A DNA stretch of 64,000 nucleotides from CAYJLB01 sp964370845 (GTDB lineage Bacteria; Bacillota; Clostridia; Oscillospirales; Ruminococcaceae), in contig CAYJLB010000003.1 in NCBI GenBank assembly GCA_964370845.1, forward strand, positions 1 through 64,000, given 5' to 3'. The notes under the pieces were generated by a model, which saw only the letters and a list, made by a program, of their open reading frames with translations, was not told where the DNA came from and did no database searches. A program made the translations under genes and the position numbers. Below are positions 36,500-45,886 of this stretch, one piece after another (positions within the stretch are counted from its first letter, which is position 1; each line of letters starts with the position of its first letter).

Positions 36500-37112
36500 A
36501 TCCAGCTGAAATATAACCGTTTCCTATAACAAAAACTACTAATTCCATAGCGCTTTTGCAACCTGATTTAAGAAGCATATTTTCCATATGCCTTTTCACT
36601 GTTCCCATTGCAATTCCCATTTCGTCAGCAATCTCTTTTCGACTGTAGGAGCGACAAAGAAGCCTTAGAAGCTCTAATTCTCGTTCCGTAAAAGGTGATT
36701 CTCCGGTAGCAGTAGGAATTTGTACAGGGTTTGGGAAAGTTCCCTCACCACGAGTTACCGCCCTTATCATGTCAATAAAATCTTCCATAGGACGTGATTT
36801 TGACAAAAATGCGTCTGCGCCCGCTTCTTTTGCACCAGGAATATAGGAAATTTCATCAAACCCTGACATAACTACAATTTTTATGTTAGGGAATTTTTTT
36901 CGCATTTTTTCAGTAAGTATAAGTCCGCTAGAATTTTCTTCCATTGAAATATCTGTCAAAAGCACATCAGGATTTAGATCCTCACAAATTTCAGGCACTT
37001 CCAAAGAATTAGTGGAACTCCCGATTAACTCCATATCATCTTGCTCATTTATAATGTTGCTAAATGCATCTAAAACGGATTTGTGGTCGTCAACAATAAA
37101 AACTTTAATCAT
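36498..37112 (-). CDS. NarL/LuxR-type response regulator
   Basis: Receiver domain with phospho-acceptor D54 (and D8/D9, K104), then a LuxR helix-turn-helix (FTERELELLRLLCRSYSRKE onwards, about 139-200). It starts at 37112 behind AGGGGGAAAG, nine bases after the histidine kinase stop. It is the output of the sensory operon 36498-40926; target genes unknown, with the divergent diguanylate cyclase a possible one. Confidence 0.93.
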   Translation of the reverse strand: MIKVFIVDDHKSVLDAFSNIINEQDDMELIGSSTNSLEVPEICEDLNPDVLLTDISMEENSSGLILTEKMRKKFPNIKIVVMSGFDEISYIPGAKEAGADAFLSKSRPMEDFIDMIRAVTRGEGTFPNPVQIPTATGESPFTERELELLRLLCRSYSRKEIADEMGIAMGTVKRHMENMLLKSGCKSAMELVVFVIGNGYISAG

Positions 37113-37121
37113 ACTTTCCCC

Positions 37122-38531
37122 CTATTTATTATTTTTAATATAAATTACGATTGCAAATTCTGGAATAAGTTCAACTTTAAGAACTCCACCTAGATTTTCC
37201 ACTCGATTTCGTAATCCCGAAAGTCCTCCACCCTCAACAATGCCCTTTTGAGGAGGAAGTCCATTGTTTGTTATTTCTATGCGATATTCTTTTTCATTGC
37301 TTTCGATGATAGCCTTTACTTTAGTTGCATCTGCGTGTTTTGCTGCATTAATGCAAGCTTCCCTTAAAACTGCGATAAATAAAAAAGCAATTATATCATC
37401 TTTAGGCAATTTCCCAACACATTCTATTTCAATTCCAATTCGATCAAAATAATCAATTAATTCATCAAACAACTCAGTTTTATTTCCACTTTCCTTAGCT
37501 TTAATTTGCTTCACCATATCCTGTAAAAGCTGAACCATTTCCTCATAATCTGAAGGATTGTGACTTTGTAAAATTCTTTGCATAGCAGTAAGCCTTTGAC
37601 TCATTACATCGTGAACTTGACTTCTTATTCGTGAATATTCTTGTTCTTTACGAAGATTTTCCATCTTTTCAGTAAGAATTGCAACTTCAGCATTTTGCTC
37701 TACAAGCTTTTGTCTTTCCACCTCAAGCAAACTTAAAGTGAGCACTGTTTCACTAACATCAATTGCGACTATTTCGATGTAATTTTCTTTATCAAATGTA
37801 AACTTTCTTTTAGAAAAACGCCATGAATCTCTACTTGTTCTAAGTAAAATGTCACCTTCGATATTTTGACATTCACCTCCTATAACGTTACCTTTTTCCA
37901 AGCTATTCCAAAAATCTCGTGCATTTTTTTGTTCAACTCCAAAAAATCTTACTACTAATTCCTGCATCATATCGTTTGCAAGATAAATATAACCGTTTTC
38001 GTTACAAAACATAACTCCCGCTGGTAAAGTATCAAGCCCTTCTTTAACAGAAAAAGCTGAGAGTTCTTTCCCTTGTTTGTCAAGTTCATTTAAAAGCATA
38101 GTAAATGTACGTATTATTAAAACTGAAAAAAAGATAATATATAAAATCAGGTAAGCACCATAAAAAAGAAATGAAACATAAGGCATTGTAATTGCAATTG
38201 CAACAATTGGAACTAAATAATTAATATTTCTTTTTAGAAGAACTATAGAAAAATACAGCAAAGTAATTATCCCTACTATGTACAAAAAGTTAGTTAAAAA
38301 AGTTAAATCTATAATTCCGTGTTCTCTATTATAAAGTGTTGTAATAGGTAGCATTGTCACAGACGCTATGTAAATCAAAAGCAATATCTCACCTGTCAAA
38401 TGAAACTTTCTTTTGAACAAATTCTTAAAAACTATCACTCCAATATAAGCGGAATGGGAAAAAAACAAAAACAAACCAATTGAAAATAATATCAGCAATT
38501 GATCGGTGCTGTAAAAATAAAAATCAAGCAT
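37122..38531 (-). CDS. Membrane sensor histidine kinase (HisKA_3/NarX-like)
   Basis: A 469-residue kinase: five or six TM helices in the first 145 residues, a PAS-like domain (about 160-262), a coiled coil, phospho-acceptor H307 in SQVHDVMSQRL, N box N395 (REACINAAKHA) and G box GGGLSGLRNR (434-443). The usual DNG of the G1 box reads TNNG. The start lies behind AGAAAGGAATG, which overlaps the stop codon of the upstream sensor gene, so translation is coupled. Confidence 0.9.
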   Translation of the reverse strand: MLDFYFYSTDQLLILFSIGLFLFFSHSAYIGVIVFKNLFKRKFHLTGEILLLIYIASVTMLPITTLYNREHGIIDLTFLTNFLYIVGIITLLYFSIVLLKRNINYLVPIVAIAITMPYVSFLFYGAYLILYIIFFSVLIIRTFTMLLNELDKQGKELSAFSVKEGLDTLPAGVMFCNENGYIYLANDMMQELVVRFFGVEQKNARDFWNSLEKGNVIGGECQNIEGDILLRTSRDSWRFSKRKFTFDKENYIEIVAIDVSETVLTLSLLEVERQKLVEQNAEVAILTEKMENLRKEQEYSRIRSQVHDVMSQRLTAMQRILQSHNPSDYEEMVQLLQDMVKQIKAKESGNKTELFDELIDYFDRIGIEIECVGKLPKDDIIAFLFIAVLREACINAAKHADATKVKAIIESNEKEYRIEITNNGLPPQKGIVEGGGLSGLRNRVENLGGVLKVELIPEFAIVIYIKNNK

Positions 38532-38538
38532 ATTATTT

Positions 38539-40926
38539 TCATTCCTTTCTAAAGGTTAAAAGTACAACTTCCGTTTCGTCCCAAGGTTTTATGGTTATTT
38601 TACAATCTTCACCACAATGTTTAAAGCTAAAATCCTCCAAAAATTCTTCGGTAAAAATAGGATATTCAGCTGTGATTGAAAATACAATTTCAATGTCTTT
38701 TTCATAAATTTGCAAGAGTAAGTTACTGCATTTTTGATTTAGAGAATTTTCAATTGCAACAGAAAATAATCTGTACATAGAAAGGGATTTTTCAATAGGC
38801 AAATCTTTTGTAATATTACAACCTGCAGTGATATTTAGGTCAACGGCAGTACAAAATTCCTTCATCTCATAAATCCAACTCATAAATCGGTTAGTTGGCT
38901 GTTCTTTCTTGTAAAGAAGGTTAATTAGTAGCATACATTCTCTTTTTATTACACAAACCAATATGTTAATCCGCCCGATAATTTTTTTCGGATTAGGGGA
39001 AGTTTTCATTTCTTCAAGCAAAAGTGAGATTTTTTCCGTCCCTACTTTTAGAATTTCATCAATTTTTCCATAAGCAGTTTCTTCGGCAGCAAGGGCAGAA
39101 AGTTCCGCACTAACCTTACCTTGTTGCATTAAGAATTCTATATTTTTTTCCAACTCATCATTAATTTTGGACAACTTTTTTCGTGTTTTGTTTAAAGAAG
39201 AATAATCTTCGTAATAGGAAAAAGTTCCGCCCGCAATAGCTGTTTTTCTCAAAATAAAATTTGGGTCTTCTACCTTTTCAACAGAAGCTTTTGTGACAAC
39301 TTTATCATTTAAATCCCGTATTTCCATATTAAGTTTAGAATTAGAAAACAACTTGTCATAGCCTTTATTTATAGGGAGAAATCCACTTCGTAAACAAGCT
39401 TCACAAAACACAAGTACAACAATAGTAAGTCCAAAACTAACAGAAATATCTGCTACAATTGGAATTTGTAAAACGTAGGAAATTGTATAGAATAAAGCAA
39501 ATTCTGTAGCGAGTAATGGCAGAATAAAAGTCTTTTTTTGTGGAGAACGAAAACTTTTATACATTAACATTCCAAGGGCAATAAACACACAAGCGTAAAT
39601 CCAAGCCATAAGCATAAAATACCCTAACGTATATTCGTAATTTTCCGTATTATTATCTTCAATAATAAAAATTAAATTATGAAAATTATTTGTTAAAACT
39701 ATAGCAAGCCAAACTAAACTTATACCAAAAAATATGTTGAAAAAGTGGCTTCGTTCCTTAGTTTTTTCCGATTTCCCAGTAAAAATTGCAATATAAAGAA
39801 AGGACATTGGAATTAAAATTATGGGAATATAATAACAATACCAAAGCAAAAATTCAAGGGTAGTATGATCTCTGGAAATAGCTTTAAAACAGCCTAATGT
39901 TACAAATAAAATCATTAACACAACTGCATTTATTAAAGCATTGCTAATTTTTTTGTTTGAAACTCGTCGTATAATTGAAATTAAGTAAATTACAAGTATA
40001 AAACTTATAAAAAAGTAAAAAGTTGCACTTTCTTTTGGGTTAATAAATCCATAGACACTAGTTTGGAAACTATTTCTACTAATAATTTTGGATACTTGTG
40101 TGGAAGCTTCATTAAAAGCTGTGTAATCTTTCACCAAAAGTGCTTTTTTGTATTCATTTTCCTCAGGATAAAAGCTTTTGTCACTTTCGCCATTTATCAA
40201 TCTGTATCCATTTTCAACTAATAAAGGATTTATTTCACTAAAAATATTTATATTAGGTGAATTTTCAAGCAACCCAACTTCAAAGCTCAAAGTACCATCG
40301 CTAGGCAAGACAATTTCAAGATTTTTCCCAGACTTTATTAGATTAACAGCCACACTATCATAAGTTATTGTAACAGGTTGTGAGTAATCATTATTGTAAA
40401 ATCTTTCTTCGGAAATGATTTTTTCTATATCTTTTGAAACAGCAGAAATGTCATAACTTCCATACAAAGCATAGGCAACTGACATAATAATATGATGAGT
40501 TTTTGAGTACTCCCAAATATTATCTTCAACCATTTCACACAAATCAAAATTAATGTTTAAATCGCTTTCAAAAAGGTCTTTAAAGCTGTTAATTTCTAAA
40601 TCAGTTTGCTCTTTGTCTATGACAATTACAATAGTTTGAAGAAATTGTGGTGTAAAATTATAATTATCATTTATTTCTTCAAGAGGAACACCCTGAGTTG
40701 CAAAAACAAGTGCGTTATCCCCTTCTTTAAAATTCATCACAGCAGAAGAATTTTCATTTAGAATAATATTTCCTTCGGGATAAACCTCATTCAATGCATC
40801 AATATAACCCTGCTCATTTTTATAAACAATTATGTTTTCATTAGAAGGAATTGTGGGAAAAGCAAATATAAACGAGAATGCAAAAACAATTACAATTATG
40901 TAAATATAAATGTAATACTTTTTCAT
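38539..40926 (-). CDS. Sensor with extracellular solute-binding-like domain, seven TM helices and degenerate kinase-like tail
   Basis: About 795 residues. After an N-terminal TM (about 3-22) there is an extracytoplasmic domain of about 290 residues that looks like a periplasmic binding protein, then seven TM helices (about 310-520), a linker with a coiled coil (about 575-610), and a C-terminal region resembling a histidine kinase dimerisation and ATPase domain without clear H, N and G boxes. The start at 40926 (MKKYYIY) follows GGAAGGAATGG. First in the operon; likely senses a ligand and passes the signal to the next gene's kinase. Family not recognised as a named one. Confidence 0.75.
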   Translation of the reverse strand: MKKYYIYIYIIVIVFAFSFIFAFPTIPSNENIIVYKNEQGYIDALNEVYPEGNIILNENSSAVMNFKEGDNALVFATQGVPLEEINDNYNFTPQFLQTIVIVIDKEQTDLEINSFKDLFESDLNINFDLCEMVEDNIWEYSKTHHIIMSVAYALYGSYDISAVSKDIEKIISEERFYNNDYSQPVTITYDSVAVNLIKSGKNLEIVLPSDGTLSFEVGLLENSPNINIFSEINPLLVENGYRLINGESDKSFYPEENEYKKALLVKDYTAFNEASTQVSKIISRNSFQTSVYGFINPKESATFYFFISFILVIYLISIIRRVSNKKISNALINAVVLMILFVTLGCFKAISRDHTTLEFLLWYCYYIPIILIPMSFLYIAIFTGKSEKTKERSHFFNIFFGISLVWLAIVLTNNFHNLIFIIEDNNTENYEYTLGYFMLMAWIYACVFIALGMLMYKSFRSPQKKTFILPLLATEFALFYTISYVLQIPIVADISVSFGLTIVVLVFCEACLRSGFLPINKGYDKLFSNSKLNMEIRDLNDKVVTKASVEKVEDPNFILRKTAIAGGTFSYYEDYSSLNKTRKKLSKINDELEKNIEFLMQQGKVSAELSALAAEETAYGKIDEILKVGTEKISLLLEEMKTSPNPKKIIGRINILVCVIKRECMLLINLLYKKEQPTNRFMSWIYEMKEFCTAVDLNITAGCNITKDLPIEKSLSMYRLFSVAIENSLNQKCSNLLLQIYEKDIEIVFSITAEYPIFTEEFLEDFSFKHCGEDCKITIKPWDETEVVLLTFRKE

Positions 40927-40980
40927 ATTTGTTACCATTCCTTCCTGAGTTAAAGTTAAATTAATTAAGCATATATTCTA

Positions 40981-41009
40981 ATTGTACTATAATTATATCA
41001 AATTTTCAA
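40981..41009 (-). promoter_or_regulatory. Promoter of the sensory operon
   Basis: Minus strand TTGAAA (41004-41009), 17 bases, TACAAT (40981-40986). The start codon is about 55 bases downstream. Confidence 0.65.
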
Positions 41010-41126
41010 GTAAATAAATAATAAAATCAGAAATAAATATAATATATTATATATTTTAACTATCACAAAATAATATATTAACAAATCATTAATATATTAT
41101 TAACAAAACATTTTTTTAATAAATAC

Positions 41127-41155
41127 TTGATTTAACTTAATATTTTTGTTATAAT
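41127..41155 (+). promoter_or_regulatory. Promoter of the diguanylate cyclase gene
   Basis: TTGATT (41127-41132), 17 bases, TATAAT (41150-41155). Confidence 0.7.
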
Positions 41156-41214
41156 AATATGTAATATTGGAATATATTTTGCAATTTAAGTAAATAAAGA
41201 AAGGATCGATTTTT

Positions 41215-42399
41215 ATGAAAAAGAAATTATTTCAAAGGGTAGACTTTCAAGTTGCAACTCTCGTAGTAACAATTGTAGCTATATCCACATTGATCACTTT
41301 CTATTTAGTTTATTCAATGAGTTATACTGAAATGATAGGGGTGCTTGAAAAAAATAGTATTTCTATTGCAACTTACATAGATGAAAAAATTAACTCAGAT
41401 ATTTTTACAGAAATAAAAGTTAAGGAAGATATGAATAGTGAGCTTTATGATGAGGCATACTCGTTATTTAACGATGTCCGCTCAATAACAGGAACTAAGT
41501 ATTTATATACTGCTACAAAAAATGCGAATGGCGATTTAATATATCACATTGACGGATTGCCCACAGATGACCCTGATTTCAGGAATGTTGGGGACATGAT
41601 TGAAGCCGAATTTCAAGAGCCTTTACTCCGAGCCCTAGAAAATGAAATTATAATTCCTGATAACATTTTGCATACTGAATGGGGAGATGTTTACGTTGCT
41701 TATTACCCTTTACATGGGGAAAATAATGAAGTAATTGCTGCACTTGGCATAGAATTTCTCGCTGATAACCAAGCGGATGCTTATGAAAGAATTCGAATTT
41801 TCCTTATTGGAATAATTACGCTTATATGTTTAGCATCGGGAATTTTTGCACATTTTTTATTTAAGAGAATTTCAAATCCACATTTTAAAGATATTTATAA
41901 TACAGATTCTTTGACAAAACTAAAGAATAGAAATGCCTTTGACACAGATACAAACAATAGTATTCAAAAACACAATTTAGATGGTGCAATTTTAGTTCTT
42001 AGTGACCTAAATGGTTTGAAACAAGTCAATGATAAAAACGGGCATAAGCTTGGAGATTTTTATATTGATGCCTGCGCAAAAGCACTACTAGTTGACGGAA
42101 TTGGCGACCACGTTGTCTATCGAATTGGTGGAGATGAATTTGCAACTATTATTTCTGCCACTAAAGGTGATGAAGACTTGCACTTAAAAGTGGACACTTA
42201 TATGAATAAAGTTAAATCAAAACTGAAAGATTTATGTAAAGATGTTGTTTTAAATGCTTCTGTTTCAATGGGCTATGCAATTTGTCGCGGTAGTGGAATT
42301 GATGCTTGGGAACTTGCACAGCGTGAAGCTGATGCGGCTATGTACAAAGACAAACGTGCTTATTATGAAAAAAACAAGGACCTTGACGGGCGAAAATAA
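41215..42399 (+). CDS. Membrane diguanylate cyclase with extracellular Cache-like sensor
   Basis: Makes cyclic di-GMP. TM helices at about 12-34 and 194-216 flank an extracytoplasmic Cache-like sensor (about 35-193). The catalytic GGDEF motif is intact at 305-309, with the metal aspartate D264. The product-inhibition I-site (R-x2-D five residues before GGDEF) is absent (IGDH), so feedback inhibition by that route is unlikely. AGAAAGGATCG precedes the ATG. Divergent from the sensory operon. Confidence 0.9.
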   Translation: MKKKLFQRVDFQVATLVVTIVAISTLITFYLVYSMSYTEMIGVLEKNSISIATYIDEKINSDIFTEIKVKEDMNSELYDEAYSLFNDVRSITGTKYLYTATKNANGDLIYHIDGLPTDDPDFRNVGDMIEAEFQEPLLRALENEIIIPDNILHTEWGDVYVAYYPLHGENNEVIAALGIEFLADNQADAYERIRIFLIGIITLICLASGIFAHFLFKRISNPHFKDIYNTDSLTKLKNRNAFDTDTNNSIQKHNLDGAILVLSDLNGLKQVNDKNGHKLGDFYIDACAKALLVDGIGDHVVYRIGGDEFATIISATKGDEDLHLKVDTYMNKVKSKLKDLCKDVVLNASVSMGYAICRGSGIDAWELAQREADAAMYKDKRAYYEKNKDLDGRK

Positions 42400-42424
42400 T
42401 TAATTAATTAAGTTAATATTAATT

Positions 42425-42462
42425 GGCAGAAACTATTAATTAAAATAGTTTCTGCCTTTTTT
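42425..42462 (+). terminator. Terminator of the diguanylate cyclase gene
   Basis: A 13-bp perfect stem (42425-42437 with 42444-42456), 6-base loop, followed by six T. Confidence 0.9.
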
Positions 42463-42511
42463 ATTTCATAATAAAAAAATGTTTGCATTATGAAATAAAC
42501 TGTGATATACT
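42460..42511 (+). promoter_or_regulatory. lacZ promoter with a 13-bp inverted repeat over -35
   Basis: TTGCAT (42483-42488), 17 bases, TATACT (42506-42511). A perfect 13-bp inverted repeat, TTTATTTCATAAT (42460-42472) and ATTATGAAATAAA (42487-42499), overlaps the -35 and looks like an operator. A leader hairpin (AAAGATTGA at 42515-42523, TCAATCTTT at 42544-42552) follows. Confidence 0.65.
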
Positions 42512-42644
42512 AAAAAAGATTGATGATGATAACTAATTTTTTGTCAATCTTTATCATTCTTTTGTGTAAAATTAAAAGAATGGACGTGTAAAAAACCTTA
42601 TTAACTTTAATTTGTTAAAACATTAGAAAGGAATGGTTATAATT

Positions 42645-45600
42645 ATGCTAATTGAGAAATTTTATGAAAATCTCGAAAAAATTCACGTTAACACCTGTCC
42701 AATTCGTTCCTATTATGTCCCTTGTGAGGAAAACTCTGTCACTGAAATTATGGAGAATTCAAGCCGAGTTACCATGCTATCGGGAGATGATTGGAAGTTT
42801 AAATTGTACAACAATCCCTATGAAATAAAGCCTTTTTTTGAGGAGAACTTTGCTGAAAACGGCTTTGATACAATAGCAGTTCCATCTTGCTGGCAAATTT
42901 TAGGATATGAACCTCATGCTTATTTGAATGTACAATATCCAATTCCCTACGACCCACCATTTGTACCTGACGAAAATTTATCTGGCGCATACATAAAGCA
43001 CTTTACTTTAAGCGAAGAAAAAGCTACAATGAAAAATTATCTAAACTTTGAGGGTGTTGACTCTTGTCTTTATGTTTGGGTAAACGGAAAATTTGTTGGA
43101 TATAGCACAGTTTCCCACTCTACAAGTGAATTTGATATTACAAATTTTGTTAAAGCTGGTGAAAATAAACTTGCAGTTTTAGTGCTAAAATGGTGCACAG
43201 GAACGTATATTGAAGACCAAGATAAACTCCGAATGAACGGAATTTTTAGGGATACTTACATTATTTCACGACCTCAAAACCATATTTTCGACTACTATGT
43301 AAAAACTACACTTGATGAAAGTTACAAAAATGGGTTAATTTCAATTACTTGTGATTGGGTTGGAGAAATTTTGCCTACAAAAGTCGCTCTTTACTCCCCT
43401 TCTGGTGATTTCATTGAGGAAAAAGAGTTGGCAGAAAACAAAACCTCTTTTAAAATTGAAAATGCAACACTTTGGACAGCGGAAACACCTTTCCAATACA
43501 CTGTAAAAATGTACAACGAAAGCGAAACGTTTCTTCAAAAAGTAGGAATTAAACAATTTGAAGTCAAAGGAAATTTGCTACTTGTAAATGGGCAATTAAT
43601 CAAGCTTAAAGGCACAAATCGCCACGATAGCGACCCATATACTGGCTATACAATTAGCAGAGAACAGCTTACAATAGACTTAGCTTTAATGAAGCAACAC
43701 AATTTCAACGCAATTCGTACTAGCCACTATCCAAATGCACCATGGGCGACTCAACTTTACAGCAAATATGGATTTTATGTAATTGACGAAGCTGACATTG
43801 AAACTCACGGAAATGATATGCTTTACGGTGGTGGACATAGAAATAAAAACTACAAAAATAAATTCGTTGATGATGTAACTTACGGCTTACTTTGTCATGA
43901 TAAAAGCTTTGAAGAAAGTCTTGTTGATAGGGTGCAAAGGTTGGTTTCAAGAGATAAAAACTGTGCTTGTGTGCTACTTTGGTCCCTTGGAAATGAAAGT
44001 GCTTATGGACCAAATTTGGAAAAAGCAGCTGCTTGGATTAAATCTTATGATAAAGATATGCTTGTCCATTATGAAAGTTCAATCTATCAAATGGAGGGCT
44101 ATGAAAATGACCTTAGTAACCTTGATGTTTACAGTCATATGTATGCAGATATCGATAGCACCGAACAAAATTTCACAACTTGGATGACGGATAAACCTTT
44201 TTTACAATGTGAATTTGTCCACGCAATGGGCAATGGACCTGGAGATATTGAGGATTATTTTGAACAAATTTATGCCCACGATAGTTATGCTGGCGGATTT
44301 GTTTGGGAGTGGTGTGACCACAGCGTTTATATGGGAAAAACCGCCGACGGGAAAGACAAATTCTTCTACGGTGGTGACTGGGGAGAGCAATTACATGACG
44401 GAAATTTCTGCGTTGATGGACTAGTTTATCCCGACAGAACGCCTTCTACAGGATTGATTGAATGGAAAAATGTTGCCCGACCTGTTAGAGCATATGACGT
44501 TGACGTAAAAAATGGAATTGTCAAAATCGCTAACAAATTGGACTTTACAAACCTAAAAGATGCTCTTACAATTTACTTTGAAGTAAGCTGCAATGGTGAA
44601 ATCGTGGAGCGTGGTGCAGTTGAAGAAATTGACCTAGCCCCTCACGCTGAAGCTGAAATAAAAGTAAACTTCAACCTCCCTAAAGAAGGAAAAATATATT
44701 TAAGATTGATTTACAAACAAAAATTTGATAGCGATTTTGTTAAAGCAGGTGACGAGCTTGGATTTGACCAAATTTTAGTTTTTGAAAGCGAAAAAGTTGA
44801 GATTAAAAGAGAAAAAGCACTGAAAATTTCTACTTGTGACCTTGGAAAATACATTGAATTGTACGGAGAAAATTTCCGTTATGTTTACAACAAATTTACT
44901 GGAACTTTTGAAACTATGGTTAAGGACAGCATTAATATTTTAACAAAACCAATGGACTTTAATATTTGGCGAGCACCTACTGATAACGATAGAGTTATCC
45001 GCCGTGAATGGGCAAAAGTTGGCTATGATAGGGCGAAAACTAAGACTTATTCTACTGAAATCACTGAAAAAAGTGAATGCGTAATCCTTAAAACAAGTCT
45101 TACAATTTCTGCTGTTATGGTTCAATGGATTGCTAAAGCTGTCGCAGTTTGGACAATTTCAAATGACGGAAAAATCAATCTAAATGTTGAAGTTGAAAGA
45201 AATACTGACTTACCATTTTTACCACGATTTGGTGTAAGATTGCCACTTAACAATGACTTCAAAAACGTAGATTATAAAGGCTTTGGTCCTTACGAAAGCT
45301 ATTGCGACAAGAGAAGAAGCTCCTATTACGGAAAATTCTCCTCAACAGTTTGCGAAATGCACGAAGATTACATCAAACCTCAAGAAAATGGAAGCCATTA
45401 TGGTTGTGATAAAGTTGCAATTTTTGGTGACAATTCTTATGGAATATCTGTTTTCGGTGATAATTTCTCCTTTAATGTTTCCGATTATACTGCTGAGGAA
45501 TTGACCGCTAAAGGACATAATTTTGAGCTTGAAAAATCAGGTTCAACTATACTTTGCCTTGATGGAAGAATGTCAGGAATTGGCTCAGGAAGCTGCGGAC

Positions 45601-45683
45601 CTCAACTTTCACCAAAATATCAAGTGAATGATAAAAATTTCACTTTTAATTTTGATATTGTAATTGGGAAAAAATATGAGTAG
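42645..45683 (+). CDS. lacZ: Beta-galactosidase, GH2
   Basis: Cytoplasmic hydrolase for beta-galactosides. About 1012 residues with the full LacZ layout: sugar-binding domain, immunoglobulin-like domain, TIM barrel, and a C-terminal small-chain domain. The acid/base E451 is in WSLGNESAYG and the nucleophile E523 in QCEFVHAMGNGPG. RTSHYPN and IDEADIETHG are also present. No signal peptide. The start at 42645 (MLIEKF) follows AGAAAGGAATGG. No sugar transporter adjoins it. Confidence 0.95.
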   Translation: MLIEKFYENLEKIHVNTCPIRSYYVPCEENSVTEIMENSSRVTMLSGDDWKFKLYNNPYEIKPFFEENFAENGFDTIAVPSCWQILGYEPHAYLNVQYPIPYDPPFVPDENLSGAYIKHFTLSEEKATMKNYLNFEGVDSCLYVWVNGKFVGYSTVSHSTSEFDITNFVKAGENKLAVLVLKWCTGTYIEDQDKLRMNGIFRDTYIISRPQNHIFDYYVKTTLDESYKNGLISITCDWVGEILPTKVALYSPSGDFIEEKELAENKTSFKIENATLWTAETPFQYTVKMYNESETFLQKVGIKQFEVKGNLLLVNGQLIKLKGTNRHDSDPYTGYTISREQLTIDLALMKQHNFNAIRTSHYPNAPWATQLYSKYGFYVIDEADIETHGNDMLYGGGHRNKNYKNKFVDDVTYGLLCHDKSFEESLVDRVQRLVSRDKNCACVLLWSLGNESAYGPNLEKAAAWIKSYDKDMLVHYESSIYQMEGYENDLSNLDVYSHMYADIDSTEQNFTTWMTDKPFLQCEFVHAMGNGPGDIEDYFEQIYAHDSYAGGFVWEWCDHSVYMGKTADGKDKFFYGGDWGEQLHDGNFCVDGLVYPDRTPSTGLIEWKNVARPVRAYDVDVKNGIVKIANKLDFTNLKDALTIYFEVSCNGEIVERGAVEEIDLAPHAEAEIKVNFNLPKEGKIYLRLIYKQKFDSDFVKAGDELGFDQILVFESEKVEIKREKALKISTCDLGKYIELYGENFRYVYNKFTGTFETMVKDSINILTKPMDFNIWRAPTDNDRVIRREWAKVGYDRAKTKTYSTEITEKSECVILKTSLTISAVMVQWIAKAVAVWTISNDGKINLNVEVERNTDLPFLPRFGVRLPLNNDFKNVDYKGFGPYESYCDKRRSSYYGKFSSTVCEMHEDYIKPQENGSHYGCDKVAIFGDNSYGISVFGDNFSFNVSDYTAEELTAKGHNFELEKSGSTILCLDGRMSGIGSGSCGPQLSPKYQVNDKNFTFNFDIVIGKKYE

Positions 45684-45748
45684 AGAAATAAATCTTGAAA
45701 TTTTTCACTAAATTAGAAGTTTCAAAATTATAAATTTCATAATAAATC

Positions 45749-45790
45749 AAGGTGTTACAAGACTTTTTACAGTTTTGTAACACCTTTTTT
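45749..45790 (+). terminator. lacZ terminator
   Basis: An 11-bp stem (45750-45760 with 45775-45785) followed by a run of T. Confidence 0.85.
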
Positions 45791-45819
45791 AATGTAAGTT
45801 TAACTCCAGATAAAAGGAG

Positions 45820-45850
45820 AAAAGCCTTGACAAATTAATGCCAAGGCTTT
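45820..45850 (-). terminator. Terminator of the surface protein gene
   Basis: Stem AAAGCCTTG/CAAGGCTTT (45821-45829 with 45842-45850), ending in U on the minus strand with a T-rich tail. Confidence 0.7.
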
Positions 45851-45886
45851 TTATGAGAAAATTATAAACTTGTGTTTTTGTTTAGC

